From contig DUMM01000124.1 in NCBI GenBank assembly GCA_012839845.1, positions 1-40,260 on the forward strand: a stretch of 40,260 nt of DNA, in the 5' to 3' direction. Below, piece after piece: positions 23,677-31,830 of this stretch. Every line of letters starts with the position of its first letter. Positions within the stretch are counted from its first letter, which is position 1. The DNA is from Bacillota bacterium. GTDB lineage: Bacteria > Bacillota > Limnochordia > DTU087. The notes beneath the pieces are model-generated. The model was not told the DNA's origin. It worked only from the letters and a program-made list of their open reading frames with translations, and did not search any database. The translations under genes and the position numbers were made by a program.

Positions 23677-23810
23677 TGTGGCGGCCAAGTGCATACCGCC
23701 CTGAAACCGAATAAACCCGGATTGGATCTGATTGACCTAGCATAATCCTCCCTGCCCAAACCCATACTGTACCATGTAGGGGAATCAGCTCAGGGCAGGA
23801 GGGTCTCAAC

Positions 23811-23954
23811 ATGGCAGTACGAGTATCCGCGGCTGCTCTAGATGATGAGGTTAAGTCACTGATCATGCGGTATGTAACCGGCAAGTTGGAAGAGAGGCAG
23901 TTCTTGACAGCTTACCGCCGCCTAATGCGCCTGCGGTCACTCTTTAACCGCTGA
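23811..23954 (+). CDS. Small 47-residue protein of unknown function
   Basis: An ATG five bases after GGAGGGTC opens a 47-codon frame that ends with TGA. The product is charged and helical-looking: MAVRVSAAALDDEVKSLIMR at the start and a basic end RRLMRLRSLFNR. It has no membrane segment, no cysteine and no recognised domain. The strong ribosome site, the upstream terminator at 23648 and the position 20 bases ahead of the following region speak for a real gene. It could be a small regulator or an adaptor; no homologue is recognised. Confidence 0.6.
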   Translation: MAVRVSAAALDDEVKSLIMRYVTGKLEERQFLTAYRRLMRLRSLFNR

Positions 23955-24046
23955 GGTCTTCTGTTGGTGACTCCATGGAAGGAAAATTCTGCTCCACAGC
24001 TAAGCTAACAAGAGAACCATCCGGCGGCAAAGAAGGAGCGAGTTCC

Positions 24047-24886
24047 ATGAGAGTCGATTACCATATGCACCTAGAAACGGGACCTCTAACCCTCGAATAT
24101 CTAGAGAGGTTCTGGCGGCAGGCGCAAAAAGCCGGGCTCGATGAGATCGGAATCAGCGAACACGGCCATAATTACAAGCAGTTCCGCAAGACCATGGAAC
24201 ACCTCTGGACAGGACAGAACACGTATCCTGAAGTCGTCCAGTGGCTGGAGAAGGATTTCTCGCGGGATTTGGATGAGTATGTAGCCCTGATCCAGGAAGG
24301 CAAGAAGCAGGGCTGGTCATTGAAACTCGGTCTGGAGGTAGACTATATCCCAGGCAAGGAGGCCGAAATAGCCGCCCTGATCGATGCCTATCCGTGGGAT
24401 TATGTCTTAGGATCTGTCCACTTCCTAGATAAGTGGGCATTCGACTTCTCCCCGGAAGTGGGTTGGCCCGAGAAAGATGTCAACAGCGCATATCAAGCGT
24501 ATTTCACCGCATTGACAAAGGCAGCTGCCAGCGGTCTATTTGACTCCATTACCCACCCCGATCTGATCAAGATCTTTCGCCACCGTCCCACCATATCCCT
24601 AGAGCCCTATTACGCAGAGCTGGCGGCAGCCTTGGCTTCGTCCGACACCTGTGTCGAGATCAACGCTGCAGGGCTGCGCAAACCGGTGGGACGAATTTAT
24701 CCAGAGCCGGAACTCTTGGTTAAGTGCCGGGAAGCTGGTGTACCCATTACCCTGGCTTGTGACGCCCACTATCCCGAGGACGTGGGTAAGGGCCTTGACG
24801 AAGCCATTGAGCTGGCCCGCTCCACAGGGTATACCCAAGTGGCCATCTTTACCGGCCGCCAGCGAACCCTTGTGCCCCTAGGTTGA
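24047..24886 (+). CDS. PHP-domain phosphoesterase (histidinol-phosphatase HisJ-like)
   Basis: The 279-residue product has PHP motifs: the N-terminal HXH in VDYHMHLETG, EIGISEHGHNYKQF, LGLEVDYIPG, YVLGSVHFLDKWAFDF, ITHPDLIKIF and the C-terminal ALACDAHYPEDVG with the metal-binding Asp-X-His. These would bind a trinuclear metal site. HisJ-type enzymes hydrolyse histidinol phosphate, but related PHP proteins act on other phosphoesters. No histidine genes are nearby, so a sugar or cyclitol phosphate substrate is possible given the dehydrogenases behind it (inference). I chose ATG 24047 because AAGGAG lies nine bases upstream; ATG 23975 would add 24 residues. Next gene starts 84 bases on. Confidence 0.86.
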   Translation: MRVDYHMHLETGPLTLEYLERFWRQAQKAGLDEIGISEHGHNYKQFRKTMEHLWTGQNTYPEVVQWLEKDFSRDLDEYVALIQEGKKQGWSLKLGLEVDYIPGKEAEIAALIDAYPWDYVLGSVHFLDKWAFDFSPEVGWPEKDVNSAYQAYFTALTKAAASGLFDSITHPDLIKIFRHRPTISLEPYYAELAAALASSDTCVEINAAGLRKPVGRIYPEPELLVKCREAGVPITLACDAHYPEDVGKGLDEAIELARSTGYTQVAIFTGRQRTLVPLG

Positions 24887-24969
24887 ACACAAACCAGATA
24901 ATGAAGGAAGTCACTCCCTCTTTGCAGAAAATTACACCGGAATCTGAACCAAGCTGCTGGGAGGGAGAG

Positions 24970-25974
24970 ATGGAAGTGTTGCGAATTGCTATGCTGAGCA
25001 GCTGGCACGTCCATGCCCCCGGTTACGCGCGGGATATCTTGGCCCGTTCTGATGCCAAGATCACGGCGGTGTGGGACGAGGATCCCCAACGGGGCGCGAA
25101 TTGGGCTGCAGAGCTTGGCGTACCCTTTGAAGAAGACTTGGACGCTGTGCTCGGCCGTTCCGATGTCGATGCAGTGGTTGTAAATGCCCCAACTAATCTC
25201 CACGCTGAGATTATGGTGGCCGCCGCCAATGCAGGTAAACACATATTCACCGAAAAGGTGATGGCCCCTACCGTCGAGGAATGTCGGGCCATCAGTGAAG
25301 CCGTGACTAAAGCAGGTGTGAGATTTTGCATATCCTTCCCCCAGCGGACCAGGCCCGTCAATCTGCTGGCCAAGAAGGTCATAGAGGACGGCCTGTTGGG
25401 GGATATAACAATGCTCCGGATCCGCAATGCCCATAACGGGGCAATAGCTGGCTGGCTGCCGGAGCATTTTTATGATCCTATCGCCTGCGGTGGAGGAGCG
25501 ATGATCGATTTGGGAGCCCATCCCATGTACCTTGCCCGCTGGTTAATGGGAGAGCCCCGGCGGATCGCCGCGCTGTTCAATTCCTTTACCGGCCGCCAGG
25601 TGGAGGATAACGCAGTGGCACTGATTGAATTTGCGAATAAAGCCATTGGTGTAATCGAAACTGGATTCGTATCCCACAACAGCCCCTTCTCCCTGGAGCT
25701 TTACGGCACAGAAGGGACATTCCTCGCGGGTGGACCGGAATCATCTGTGCGGATCAACTCCCGCAAACTGGAGCAAAGCGGCCATCAGGGCTGGTTCATA
25801 CCCACACGCTTGCCGGCACCCTTGCCCATGCCTTTGGATATGTGGATCCAGGGAATCTTGGAAGGCGAACCTATCCTTTTCGGCTTAGAAGAAGGCACTC
25901 AGCTTACAGAGCTCATGGAAGGTGCCGCACGTTCCTACCGGTCGGGTTCAGTTGTGGAATTCCCCCTGGACTGA
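24970..25974 (+). CDS. Gfo/Idh/MocA-family oxidoreductase
   Basis: The 334-residue product has an N-terminal Rossmann-like fold (RIAMLSSWHVHAPGYARDIL, ITAVWDEDPQRGANWAAELG), the NAD loop NAPTNLHAEIM, the catalytic EKV (HIFTEKVMAPTVEEC, where other members have EKP) and a C-terminal alpha/beta domain containing GGGAMIDLGAHPMYLARWLMG with the conserved Asp and His. The GXGXXG nucleotide loop is poorly conserved. These enzymes oxidise or reduce sugars, inositols or sugar-like substrates with NAD(P). ATG 24970 follows GGGAGGGAG; a TTG frame from 24883 would overlap the PHP gene. It likely forms an operon with the PHP phosphoesterase and zinc alcohol dehydrogenase on either side. Confidence 0.88.
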   Translation: MEVLRIAMLSSWHVHAPGYARDILARSDAKITAVWDEDPQRGANWAAELGVPFEEDLDAVLGRSDVDAVVVNAPTNLHAEIMVAAANAGKHIFTEKVMAPTVEECRAISEAVTKAGVRFCISFPQRTRPVNLLAKKVIEDGLLGDITMLRIRNAHNGAIAGWLPEHFYDPIACGGGAMIDLGAHPMYLARWLMGEPRRIAALFNSFTGRQVEDNAVALIEFANKAIGVIETGFVSHNSPFSLELYGTEGTFLAGGPESSVRINSRKLEQSGHQGWFIPTRLPAPLPMPLDMWIQGILEGEPILFGLEEGTQLTELMEGAARSYRSGSVVEFPLD

Positions 25975-26080
25975 GGGCTTTTCCAGCAGCTGGCAGACAA
26001 AGAAAAGCAGCGGAACGGCAATGGTGAAAGGCGTTAACCCTTTGCTGCATCAGAGATCGACAGAAGTGGAGGCTGGGACT

Positions 26081-27064
26081 ATGTTAGCAGCTCGTTTTAT
26101 GAAAGTCGGGGATCTAAGGCTGGTGGAGGAGGATGTGCCGAAACCCGGGCCTGGGGAGATCCTGATTAGAGTCAAAGCAGCGGGAGTCTGCGGAACTGAC
26201 GCGCATATTATCAAAGGAGAGTCGGCATCTTCACCGCCGGTTATCCTCGGTCACGAGTATGCCGGCGAGGTTGTTGAACTTGGTGAAGGAGTAACCAACT
26301 TTCAGGTGGGCGATGGCGTTTGCGTCGATCCCAATATCTTTTGTCACAGCTGTTATTACTGCCACAACGGTAAAGTTCATCTCTGCTTAAACCTAACAGC
26401 TTTGGGCGTCAATATTGACGGCGGTTTTGCTGAATACTCGGTAGTTCCCGCTGCTCAAGCGCATCTACTTCCTCCCAACCTAAGCTTTGCCGCAGGAGCC
26501 TTCGTCGAACCGGTGGCCTGCTGTCTCCGGGGCCTAGAGCAGGCTCAAGTTCGTCCTGGAGATGAAGTGGCCATCCTGGGAGGCGGCCCCATCGGCTTAA
26601 TTCTGCTGCAGCTGGCAAAAGCTGCAGGGGGGCGGGTAACTCTCAGCGAGCCCATCCAGGCTAAGTGGGACTTAGCCAAAGAACTGGGGGCAGATCGCAC
26701 AGTACTCCCTGAAGAACTGCCCACCGATGCCTTTGATGTGGTCATTGAAGCAGCCGGTGCCAAGGCCGCTGTGGAGCAGTCGATTAGAATTGCCAGAAGG
26801 GGAGCTTCAGTGGTCTGGTTCGGCGTTTCACCCCAAGGCATGAAGGCAGAAATTGAGCCCCATGAAGTGTACCGCAAGGAACTCCGCATCGCCGGGTCCT
26901 TTATCAATCCCTTTACCAACGCCAGGGCCGTCAAACTGGTAGGGTCGGGGGCCGTCCGGGTAGAACCCCTTATCAGCCACCGCTTCTCGCTGAAAGATAT
27001 CCATGAAGCGTTAGCCGTACACTCATCCGGCAAAGCCAATAAAGTCATGATTGTCTTCGAGTAG
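26081..27064 (+). CDS. Zinc-dependent medium-chain alcohol/polyol dehydrogenase
   Basis: The 327-residue product has the zinc MDR architecture: the catalytic Zn Cys and Thr in AAGVCGTDAHIIKG, GHEYAGEVVELGEGV (catalytic His and Glu), the structural zinc cysteines in HSCYYCHNGKVHLCLNL, the second catalytic acid in FVEPVACCLRG, and the NAD motif AILGGGPIGLILLQLA. It is most like sorbitol/threonine dehydrogenases and would oxidise a polyol or amino alcohol with NAD. The C-terminus ends in SSGKANKVMIVFE. ATG 26081 follows GGAGG by eight bases, which is better than two earlier in-frame starts. It lies 106 bases after the MocA gene and before a strong terminator, so it probably closes the operon. 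Confidence 0.92.
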   Translation: MLAARFMKVGDLRLVEEDVPKPGPGEILIRVKAAGVCGTDAHIIKGESASSPPVILGHEYAGEVVELGEGVTNFQVGDGVCVDPNIFCHSCYYCHNGKVHLCLNLTALGVNIDGGFAEYSVVPAAQAHLLPPNLSFAAGAFVEPVACCLRGLEQAQVRPGDEVAILGGGPIGLILLQLAKAAGGRVTLSEPIQAKWDLAKELGADRTVLPEELPTDAFDVVIEAAGAKAAVEQSIRIARRGASVVWFGVSPQGMKAEIEPHEVYRKELRIAGSFINPFTNARAVKLVGSGAVRVEPLISHRFSLKDIHEALAVHSSGKANKVMIVFE

Positions 27065-27088
27065 TAGGGAGACAATCAGCAATAAACC

Positions 27089-27131
27089 AGGGGTGTTGGC
27101 CTGAGCAGTCCGACCAACACCCCTGTTTTTT
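27089..27131 (+). terminator. Intrinsic terminator of the dehydrogenase operon
   Basis: AGGGGTGTTGG (27089-27099), a 14-base loop, CCAACACCCCT (27114-27124), then GTTTTTT. An 11-bp perfect stem. Confidence 0.95.
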
Positions 27132-27179
27132 ACTATACGGCAGTCTTGCCTAATTCGTACAACGTTGGGGCTGTGATTC

Positions 27180-27713
27180 TTAGTAATTCTCTGGTTTCTC
27201 CTGGAAATAAGCCCTTGGATGAGCACAGGCGGGGCATACCTGAGGCGGCTCAGTACCCTCGTACACATAGCCGCAGTTGCGGCACTGCCAGCGAATGGGC
27301 TCTGGACGTGTGAACACGGTGCCCTCTTCCACTCGCTTCAGGAGAGCCAGATACCTCTTCTCATGCTCCTCCTCCACCTCGGCTACCTCGTGGAAGAAAT
27401 CGGCGATTTCATCGAAACCCTCTTTCCTGGCGACTTCTTCGAAACTCCTGTACATCTCGCTCCACTCATAGTGCTCGCCGGCGGCGGCATCCTTGAGATT
27501 GTGGGCGGTGTTCCCCACTATGCCCAGAAAGCGGGCAATCCGCTTTGCATGCTCGAGCTCGTTCTCCGCTGTCTCCATGAAAATACCGGCAATCTGCTCA
27601 TACCCTGCTTTCTTCGCTTCAGACGCATACATCCAGTACTTATTGCGGGCCTGAGACTCGCCTGCAAAAGCAGTCCAGAGATTTTTTTCTGTTTGCGATC
27701 CTTTTATGTTCAT
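27180..27713 (-). CDS. rbr: Rubrerythrin
   Basis: The 177-residue product has an N-terminal four-helix ferritin-like diiron domain with carboxylate/His ligands in [39 protein letters not shown] and [18 protein letters not shown]. The C-terminal rubredoxin-like domain has [10 protein letters not shown] and [11 protein letters not shown], which bind an iron through four cysteines. It reduces hydrogen peroxide with electrons from rubredoxin or NADH oxidoreductase, a standard anaerobe defence. ATG 27713 follows AGGAGG seven bases upstream; a GTG at 27719 is in frame. A near-consensus promoter and a GTTAT-TG-ATAAC repeat lie upstream. Confidence 0.97.
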   Translation of the reverse strand: MNIKGSQTEKNLWTAFAGESQARNKYWMYASEAKKAGYEQIAGIFMETAENELEHAKRIARFLGIVGNTAHNLKDAAAGEHYEWSEMYRSFEEVARKEGFDEIADFFHEVAEVEEEHEKRYLALLKRVEEGTVFTRPEPIRWQCRNCGYVYEGTEPPQVCPACAHPRAYFQEKPENY

Positions 27714-27755
27714 GTACACCCCTCCTGTTATTGATAACCATTCGCTTTAACAATA

Positions 27756-27784
27756 ATTCTACATGTCTGTAAAGGTCTTGTCAA
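27756..27784 (-). promoter_or_regulatory. Sigma-A promoter of the rubrerythrin gene
   Basis: On the minus strand TTGACA (27779-27784), a 17-base spacer and TAGAAT (27756-27761). It lies 43 bases before the start codon and drives the rubrerythrin gene. The repeat GTTAT-TG-ATAAC (27727-27738) between promoter and ribosome site could be a PerR- or Fur-type operator remnant, which is inference. Confidence 0.85.
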
Positions 27785-27872
27785 ACCTCCAGACAGAGGC
27801 AGTACCATGACCAGCCCCGTAGATTATATACTGGAACACAGCGGATTAACCTCTTCAAGTCTAGAATTAACG

Positions 27873-29504
27873 TTAGTTTTCTTTGCTCCCAGCCTCGCCT
27901 TTTCCTTCACCTTCATCCTCATCGCCTGTCTCGATATTCCGCACCGAAGCCTCCAGATTGCTGGCGGTAACCGCTAACAGCTGCGAGGTGTTGCTGACCT
28001 CCTGTACTGTGGCCGACTGCTGCTGCGTAGCCGCTGCAATTTCTTCACTTCCGGCAGCTAGGCCTTCAGCAGCCCCCGCGATGGCCTGAATCTTGGAGCT
28101 CATAGTATCGATGGATTCGATGATCTGCCTCAGAAGCTCGGCGGCGTTCTCCACAGCACTGGCACCGTCAGCCACTGCCCGACTGCCCCGCTCCATGCTC
28201 TCCAATGTCTCATCGGACCGCTTAGCCACTCGAGAGATCAGCGCGGCGATCTCACCGGAAGCTTTGCTGGACCTTTCAGCCAGCCGCCGGACTTCCTCAG
28301 CCACTACTGCAAATCCCCGGCCCTGTTCACCAGCTCTAGCAGCTTCAATGGCAGCGTTCAGGGCCAGCAGGTTGATCTGATCGGCGATATCCGCGATGGT
28401 AGCGGTAATCGACTCTATCTTGCTGGTCTCCTGGTTCAGATCCCGCACCGAGTCAGCCAGCTGACCAACCACTGCCTCGATTTCGTCCATATGCTGCAGC
28501 ACATCATCCAGCTTTGCTGATCCCTCCCGGCCGGAGTTGGCGATGGATTCTGCGTTCTTGGCCATCTCGTTGGCATCGAAGCTCACCTGCTGCACGTGAG
28601 CGGCAAATTCCGATGCTGCCGAAGCCACTTCCTGGGTGGACGCAGTGATCTCATCCATTGCTCTGGCAACTTGGTGGCTGGTGTGGTTAATGCTCAGGGC
28701 CGACCGGCGGGCTTCAGCGACAATGCGCCGCACATGGGCAACAAACTCGTTGATGGCATCGGCCATTTTTTCACACTCATCCCCCGACTTGATGGATACC
28801 GAGCCAGTCAAGTCTCCACGGGACACTCTTTCTGCTAGGCCTAAGACGGCCTGCAGGGTGCGGTGAATACCCCTGGTAAAGCGCAGAACAAGGAGAATGC
28901 TGACCCCGAGGGAGATCAAGATAGCCGTCCAAAGGATCCTGGTAGTCTGAGCCTCCATCCTCTCTGCAGCCTTAACAGTGGCGGAAGCTGCTGACTGGGC
29001 ATCGACTCTCACATCTGCCAGTATTTGACGCACTTGGTTGAGGTTGGGTAACACTTTGGTCTGGTAATCAACGAGGATACCCTGCAGGGAGACACCGCTG
29101 TCCCTCAGTGCTAGGACTTCTCTTGCTCCTTGATGAAGCCGCTGGTGGGGAGTTTCCAGGCTGGCGATCTTCTTCTGCATGTTTTGGGGGAGCTGTAGGT
29201 ATTCGTCAGAGCCAACATAAGAGTAGAACCACCTGCCCAGGTTGCAGGCAGTGGGATCGAGCTGACCGGCGAACGGTTCTCCCAGGAGAATAGCGGTTAG
29301 GAGATCCACATCCCAAGCCAGATGATCAATTTCCCGCTCTGCCATAAAAGTGGCCAATTTCTCCTGGTCAATGGCTTGCCAATGCGCTGTCTTCCAGTTG
29401 TTCATCAACCGGAAAACAACACCGGTGCCAAAGAGCATTAGTGCGATTATAATACCAAAAGTGATCAGAAGCTTGCCTCTCATGGACGATAATCTGATTT
29501 TCAT
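27873..29504 (-). CDS. Methyl-accepting chemotaxis protein with an extracytoplasmic CZB domain
   Basis: The 543-residue protein has TM1 ([20 protein letters not shown], residues 11-30), an outside domain (about 35-188), TM2 ([20 protein letters not shown], 190-209), HAMP (about 210-265) and a long MCP signalling coil with the hairpin tip around [20 protein letters not shown] and [19 protein letters not shown]. The outside domain carries CZB motifs H61 (IDHLAWD), C87 (TACNLGRWF) and H120/H124 (PHQRLH), the three His and one Cys set that binds zinc. CZB domains usually sit in the cytoplasm at the C-terminus, so this topology is notable. Chemotaxis or signalling towards zinc-dependent oxidants is inference. 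ATG 29504 follows AAGG; the 19 residues upstream of it in frame are unlikely. No che genes are adjacent. Confidence 0.93.
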   Translation of the reverse strand: MKIRLSSMRGKLLITFGIIIALMLFGTGVVFRLMNNWKTAHWQAIDQEKLATFMAEREIDHLAWDVDLLTAILLGEPFAGQLDPTACNLGRWFYSYVGSDEYLQLPQNMQKKIASLETPHQRLHQGAREVLALRDSGVSLQGILVDYQTKVLPNLNQVRQILADVRVDAQSAASATVKAAERMEAQTTRILWTAILISLGVSILLVLRFTRGIHRTLQAVLGLAERVSRGDLTGSVSIKSGDECEKMADAINEFVAHVRRIVAEARRSALSINHTSHQVARAMDEITASTQEVASAASEFAAHVQQVSFDANEMAKNAESIANSGREGSAKLDDVLQHMDEIEAVVGQLADSVRDLNQETSKIESITATIADIADQINLLALNAAIEAARAGEQGRGFAVVAEEVRRLAERSSKASGEIAALISRVAKRSDETLESMERGSRAVADGASAVENAAELLRQIIESIDTMSSKIQAIAGAAEGLAAGSEEIAAATQQQSATVQEVSNTSQLLAVTASNLEASVRNIETGDEDEGEGKGEAGSKEN

Positions 29505-29718
29505 GGCTAACCTTCCTAACCTCCTCACCAGTAAGAACCATCCTTGCACTTTTATACCCACAGAATTTAGAGTTTAATCGCAGGGCTTTGGAGAAATTGT
29601 TCGACCTGCAGTCTGCAAAGCAAGGCACTGTCATTCCACTACCGCATTAGGGGCATCAGCCTTGGGGCATACTGTGTTTATCGGCATAGAGTATTGGTGG
29701 AACCAAGGGTGATATGCG

Positions 29719-30771
29719 GTGGCAGACTTTCTCCAACAAGAACCCCATCAACCGCCGTTTCCACTGAACTTGCCCAAGTACCGTTTTGCCATCTACGGAT
29801 GTATCGCTGTTACTCTTGGACCGCTTACTCTGTGGTTCTTGAGGCGGATACTACCGGGCCGGTCAGTCTTACTGCCCCTAAGGAGTCTGGAATTTGGGCC
29901 GCTCCTGGCAGCTTCGATGCTCCTTGTCATCTCCTGGTCGGCGCGGGTTTTGCGAATATGGTGTCTAATCCAACCGTCAGCAAAGAGTGTTTCCCCCATG
30001 GATTTCGTCAAGACGTATCTGGCAGGGGTATTTGTCTCCCACATCACCCCCGGTGCCGTGGGGGGATTTCCTCTTTTCCTCTTCCTGCTCCATCAGCAGG
30101 GCGTGCCGGCCGCCAAATCCTTAGCCGCCAACCTCATAGACTCTCTCAACACCGGTGTGACCCTCGGGCTGCTCCTGGCAGCAGGGGCTGTCTTTTTCCA
30201 TGTTCATGGAGCTGCCGCCGGCAATTGGCTGCCGGCGGCAGCAATAGGGACCACGATCATGATTGTACCAGCGCTGTCCTTACTTCTTTTCGCCGGTAAG
30301 ATTTCACAGGCAGCCGCTGAGTTCCGTCGGAAGGACCTTGGTCAAAGGAGAAGAACGGCTCTTCTGGCAGCTCGGATTGCGGGGGAAATCGAGAGATTCG
30401 AAGCAGCCGTCAGCGAATTCTGGCGCGACCATCGGCCGCTTCTCCTGACCAACTTACTCCTCAACATCCTCTACTGGACTGCTTATCTTTCCACAGCCCC
30501 TCTGCTTCTCAATGCCGTGGGTGGCAGGGCTCCCTGGCCGGTGATGATGGGAAACCAGCTTGCTATCCAATTTGCACAATATTTAATTCCCACCCCAGGA
30601 GCCTCCGGAGGAGCGGAGGTGGCTATGGCCCTATTGGTGCGAAGATTTATTGCCCATGATCGACTCGTGACATTTCTATTCCTATGGAGAATCTACACCT
30701 ATTATATTAGCTTACTCGGGTCAAGTCTGACTATACCGTGGGCGATGAACCTTGTGCGAAAGTATCAGTAG
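29719..30771 (+). CDS. Lysylphosphatidylglycerol synthase-type transmembrane protein
   Basis: The 350-residue protein has around eight hydrophobic helices and belongs to the LPG_synthase_TM/UPF0104 family. Features are RVLRIWCLI followed by FVKTYLAGVFVSHITPGAVGGFPLFLFLLH, NLIDSLNTGVTLGLLLAAGAV, and FAQYLIPTPGASGGAEVAMALLVRRF, the GASGGAE signature. The cytoplasmic aminoacyl transferase half of MprF is absent, so it is a stand-alone flippase-like or lipid-handling membrane protein. The GTG start lies behind AAGGGTGAT. The last bases overlap those of the convergent acetyltransferase gene by seven. Confidence 0.92.
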   Translation: MADFLQQEPHQPPFPLNLPKYRFAIYGCIAVTLGPLTLWFLRRILPGRSVLLPLRSLEFGPLLAASMLLVISWSARVLRIWCLIQPSAKSVSPMDFVKTYLAGVFVSHITPGAVGGFPLFLFLLHQQGVPAAKSLAANLIDSLNTGVTLGLLLAAGAVFFHVHGAAAGNWLPAAAIGTTIMIVPALSLLLFAGKISQAAAEFRRKDLGQRRRTALLAARIAGEIERFEAAVSEFWRDHRPLLLTNLLLNILYWTAYLSTAPLLLNAVGGRAPWPVMMGNQLAIQFAQYLIPTPGASGGAEVAMALLVRRFIAHDRLVTFLFLWRIYTYYISLLGSSLTIPWAMNLVRKYQ

Positions 30772-31757
30772 CCATCGAGGGGCCAAGTGACCAATCTAGA
30801 TGCGGCACGATCCCCACCGGTGATGCCGTGAAATAGTTCACTGACATTGCTTGTACCTAGTCTTTTCAAGAGCCCGTCATTGTTTGTCCTGATCATAAGG
30901 CCGTGCTGCGCCTCCAGTGTGGCAGAAAAATCGGAAGCGATTGCCGTCGGGAAAACCGCTTCAACAGGCTCGCCGTTTCCTAGACTCCAAACGGCGTGCT
31001 GAATCAACTTCCGAAAGCTGAGGGCTTCATCGTCTCTGCAGGCAAAATCGCTGACAACGAGAGTATCGCTGCCCGCGTCCTTGGCTGCAGCAAGATAAGC
31101 TTGGATTTCCCCAGCCTCCACCAGTACCCAACCCCGCCCCCGCCCCTTGACAAACCACCAGCGGGATATTTCAGTCCTCACCCAGTCCTGCCAGTACTCC
31201 TGCTGGTCCCGGACGATCGGCCCGTTTAGCCGGCTGGAATAATGGTGATACAAATCCATCACCTGCTGGGCCTCCTGGGGATTCTGAAGATCCAGCAAAC
31301 GGACATCCGGACTTCTCTGCGGGAGAACTTGCGCACGCTTCCAATAGACGGGTACCTCTTCCCAGCCGAAACGGCTGTAGTGTCTAGGGCTTCCGGTGAA
31401 GAGCATAGAAAAGTCCATACCCTCTGCTTCCATGTAATCAATGGCCATCTCCAGCAGCCTTCCAGATAACCCCCGGCGCCGGTAGGGTTCTTTTGTGCTT
31501 ACCTCTCCGATGCCGCCCATGGTAAATACCTCGCCGGCTAGGTAGATGCGGCGGTGAAACACACGAACCGTACTCAGGATTTCCCCGTCTTCCACTGCCA
31601 CGAAGATTCCCCGGCGCTCCCGCCAAGGATCGTTATACCAGTGATTCATGAAATACTGCCTAGAGGCTTCGAAATGGTTGTATTGGTTAAAGACCAGGGC
31701 ACAGTGGTCAAACCACGCATTCATTTCCCATTCATTGAGAGAGCGAAACTCTACCAA
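30765..31757 (-). CDS. Eis-like GNAT acetyltransferase
   Basis: The 330-residue product resembles Eis-type proteins: FRSLNEWEMNAWFDHCALVF, VAVEDGEILSTVRVFHRRIYLAGEVFTMGGIGEVSTKEPYRRRGLSGRLLEMAIDYMEAEGMDFSMLFTG, where RRRGLS is the acetyl-CoA loop, and a second, degenerate GNAT-like part followed by a short C-terminal region. Eis acetylates aminoglycosides and peptides; natural substrates of bacillus/clostridial homologues are unknown. The start is TTG at 31757 behind GGGGGAG. A terminator and the MocA gene precede it. Confidence 0.88.
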   Translation of the reverse strand: MVEFRSLNEWEMNAWFDHCALVFNQYNHFEASRQYFMNHWYNDPWRERRGIFVAVEDGEILSTVRVFHRRIYLAGEVFTMGGIGEVSTKEPYRRRGLSGRLLEMAIDYMEAEGMDFSMLFTGSPRHYSRFGWEEVPVYWKRAQVLPQRSPDVRLLDLQNPQEAQQVMDLYHHYSSRLNGPIVRDQQEYWQDWVRTEISRWWFVKGRGRGWVLVEAGEIQAYLAAAKDAGSDTLVVSDFACRDDEALSFRKLIQHAVWSLGNGEPVEAVFPTAIASDFSATLEAQHGLMIRTNNDGLLKRLGTSNVSELFHGITGGDRAASRLVTWPLDGY

Positions 31758-31778
31758 TGGGACTCCCCCCTACCACAT

Positions 31779-31812
31779 AAAAAGGACCGAACCCGGCCCG
31801 GGTTCAGTCCTT
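31779..31812 (-). terminator. Intrinsic terminator of the Cys-tailed oxidoreductase gene
   Basis: On the minus strand AAGGACTGAACCCGG, a short loop and CCGGGTTCGGTCCTT with one mismatch, followed by TTTTT. It ends just after the oxidoreductase gene. Confidence 0.9.
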
Positions 31813-31830
31813 CACTGATACAGGGTCTAA

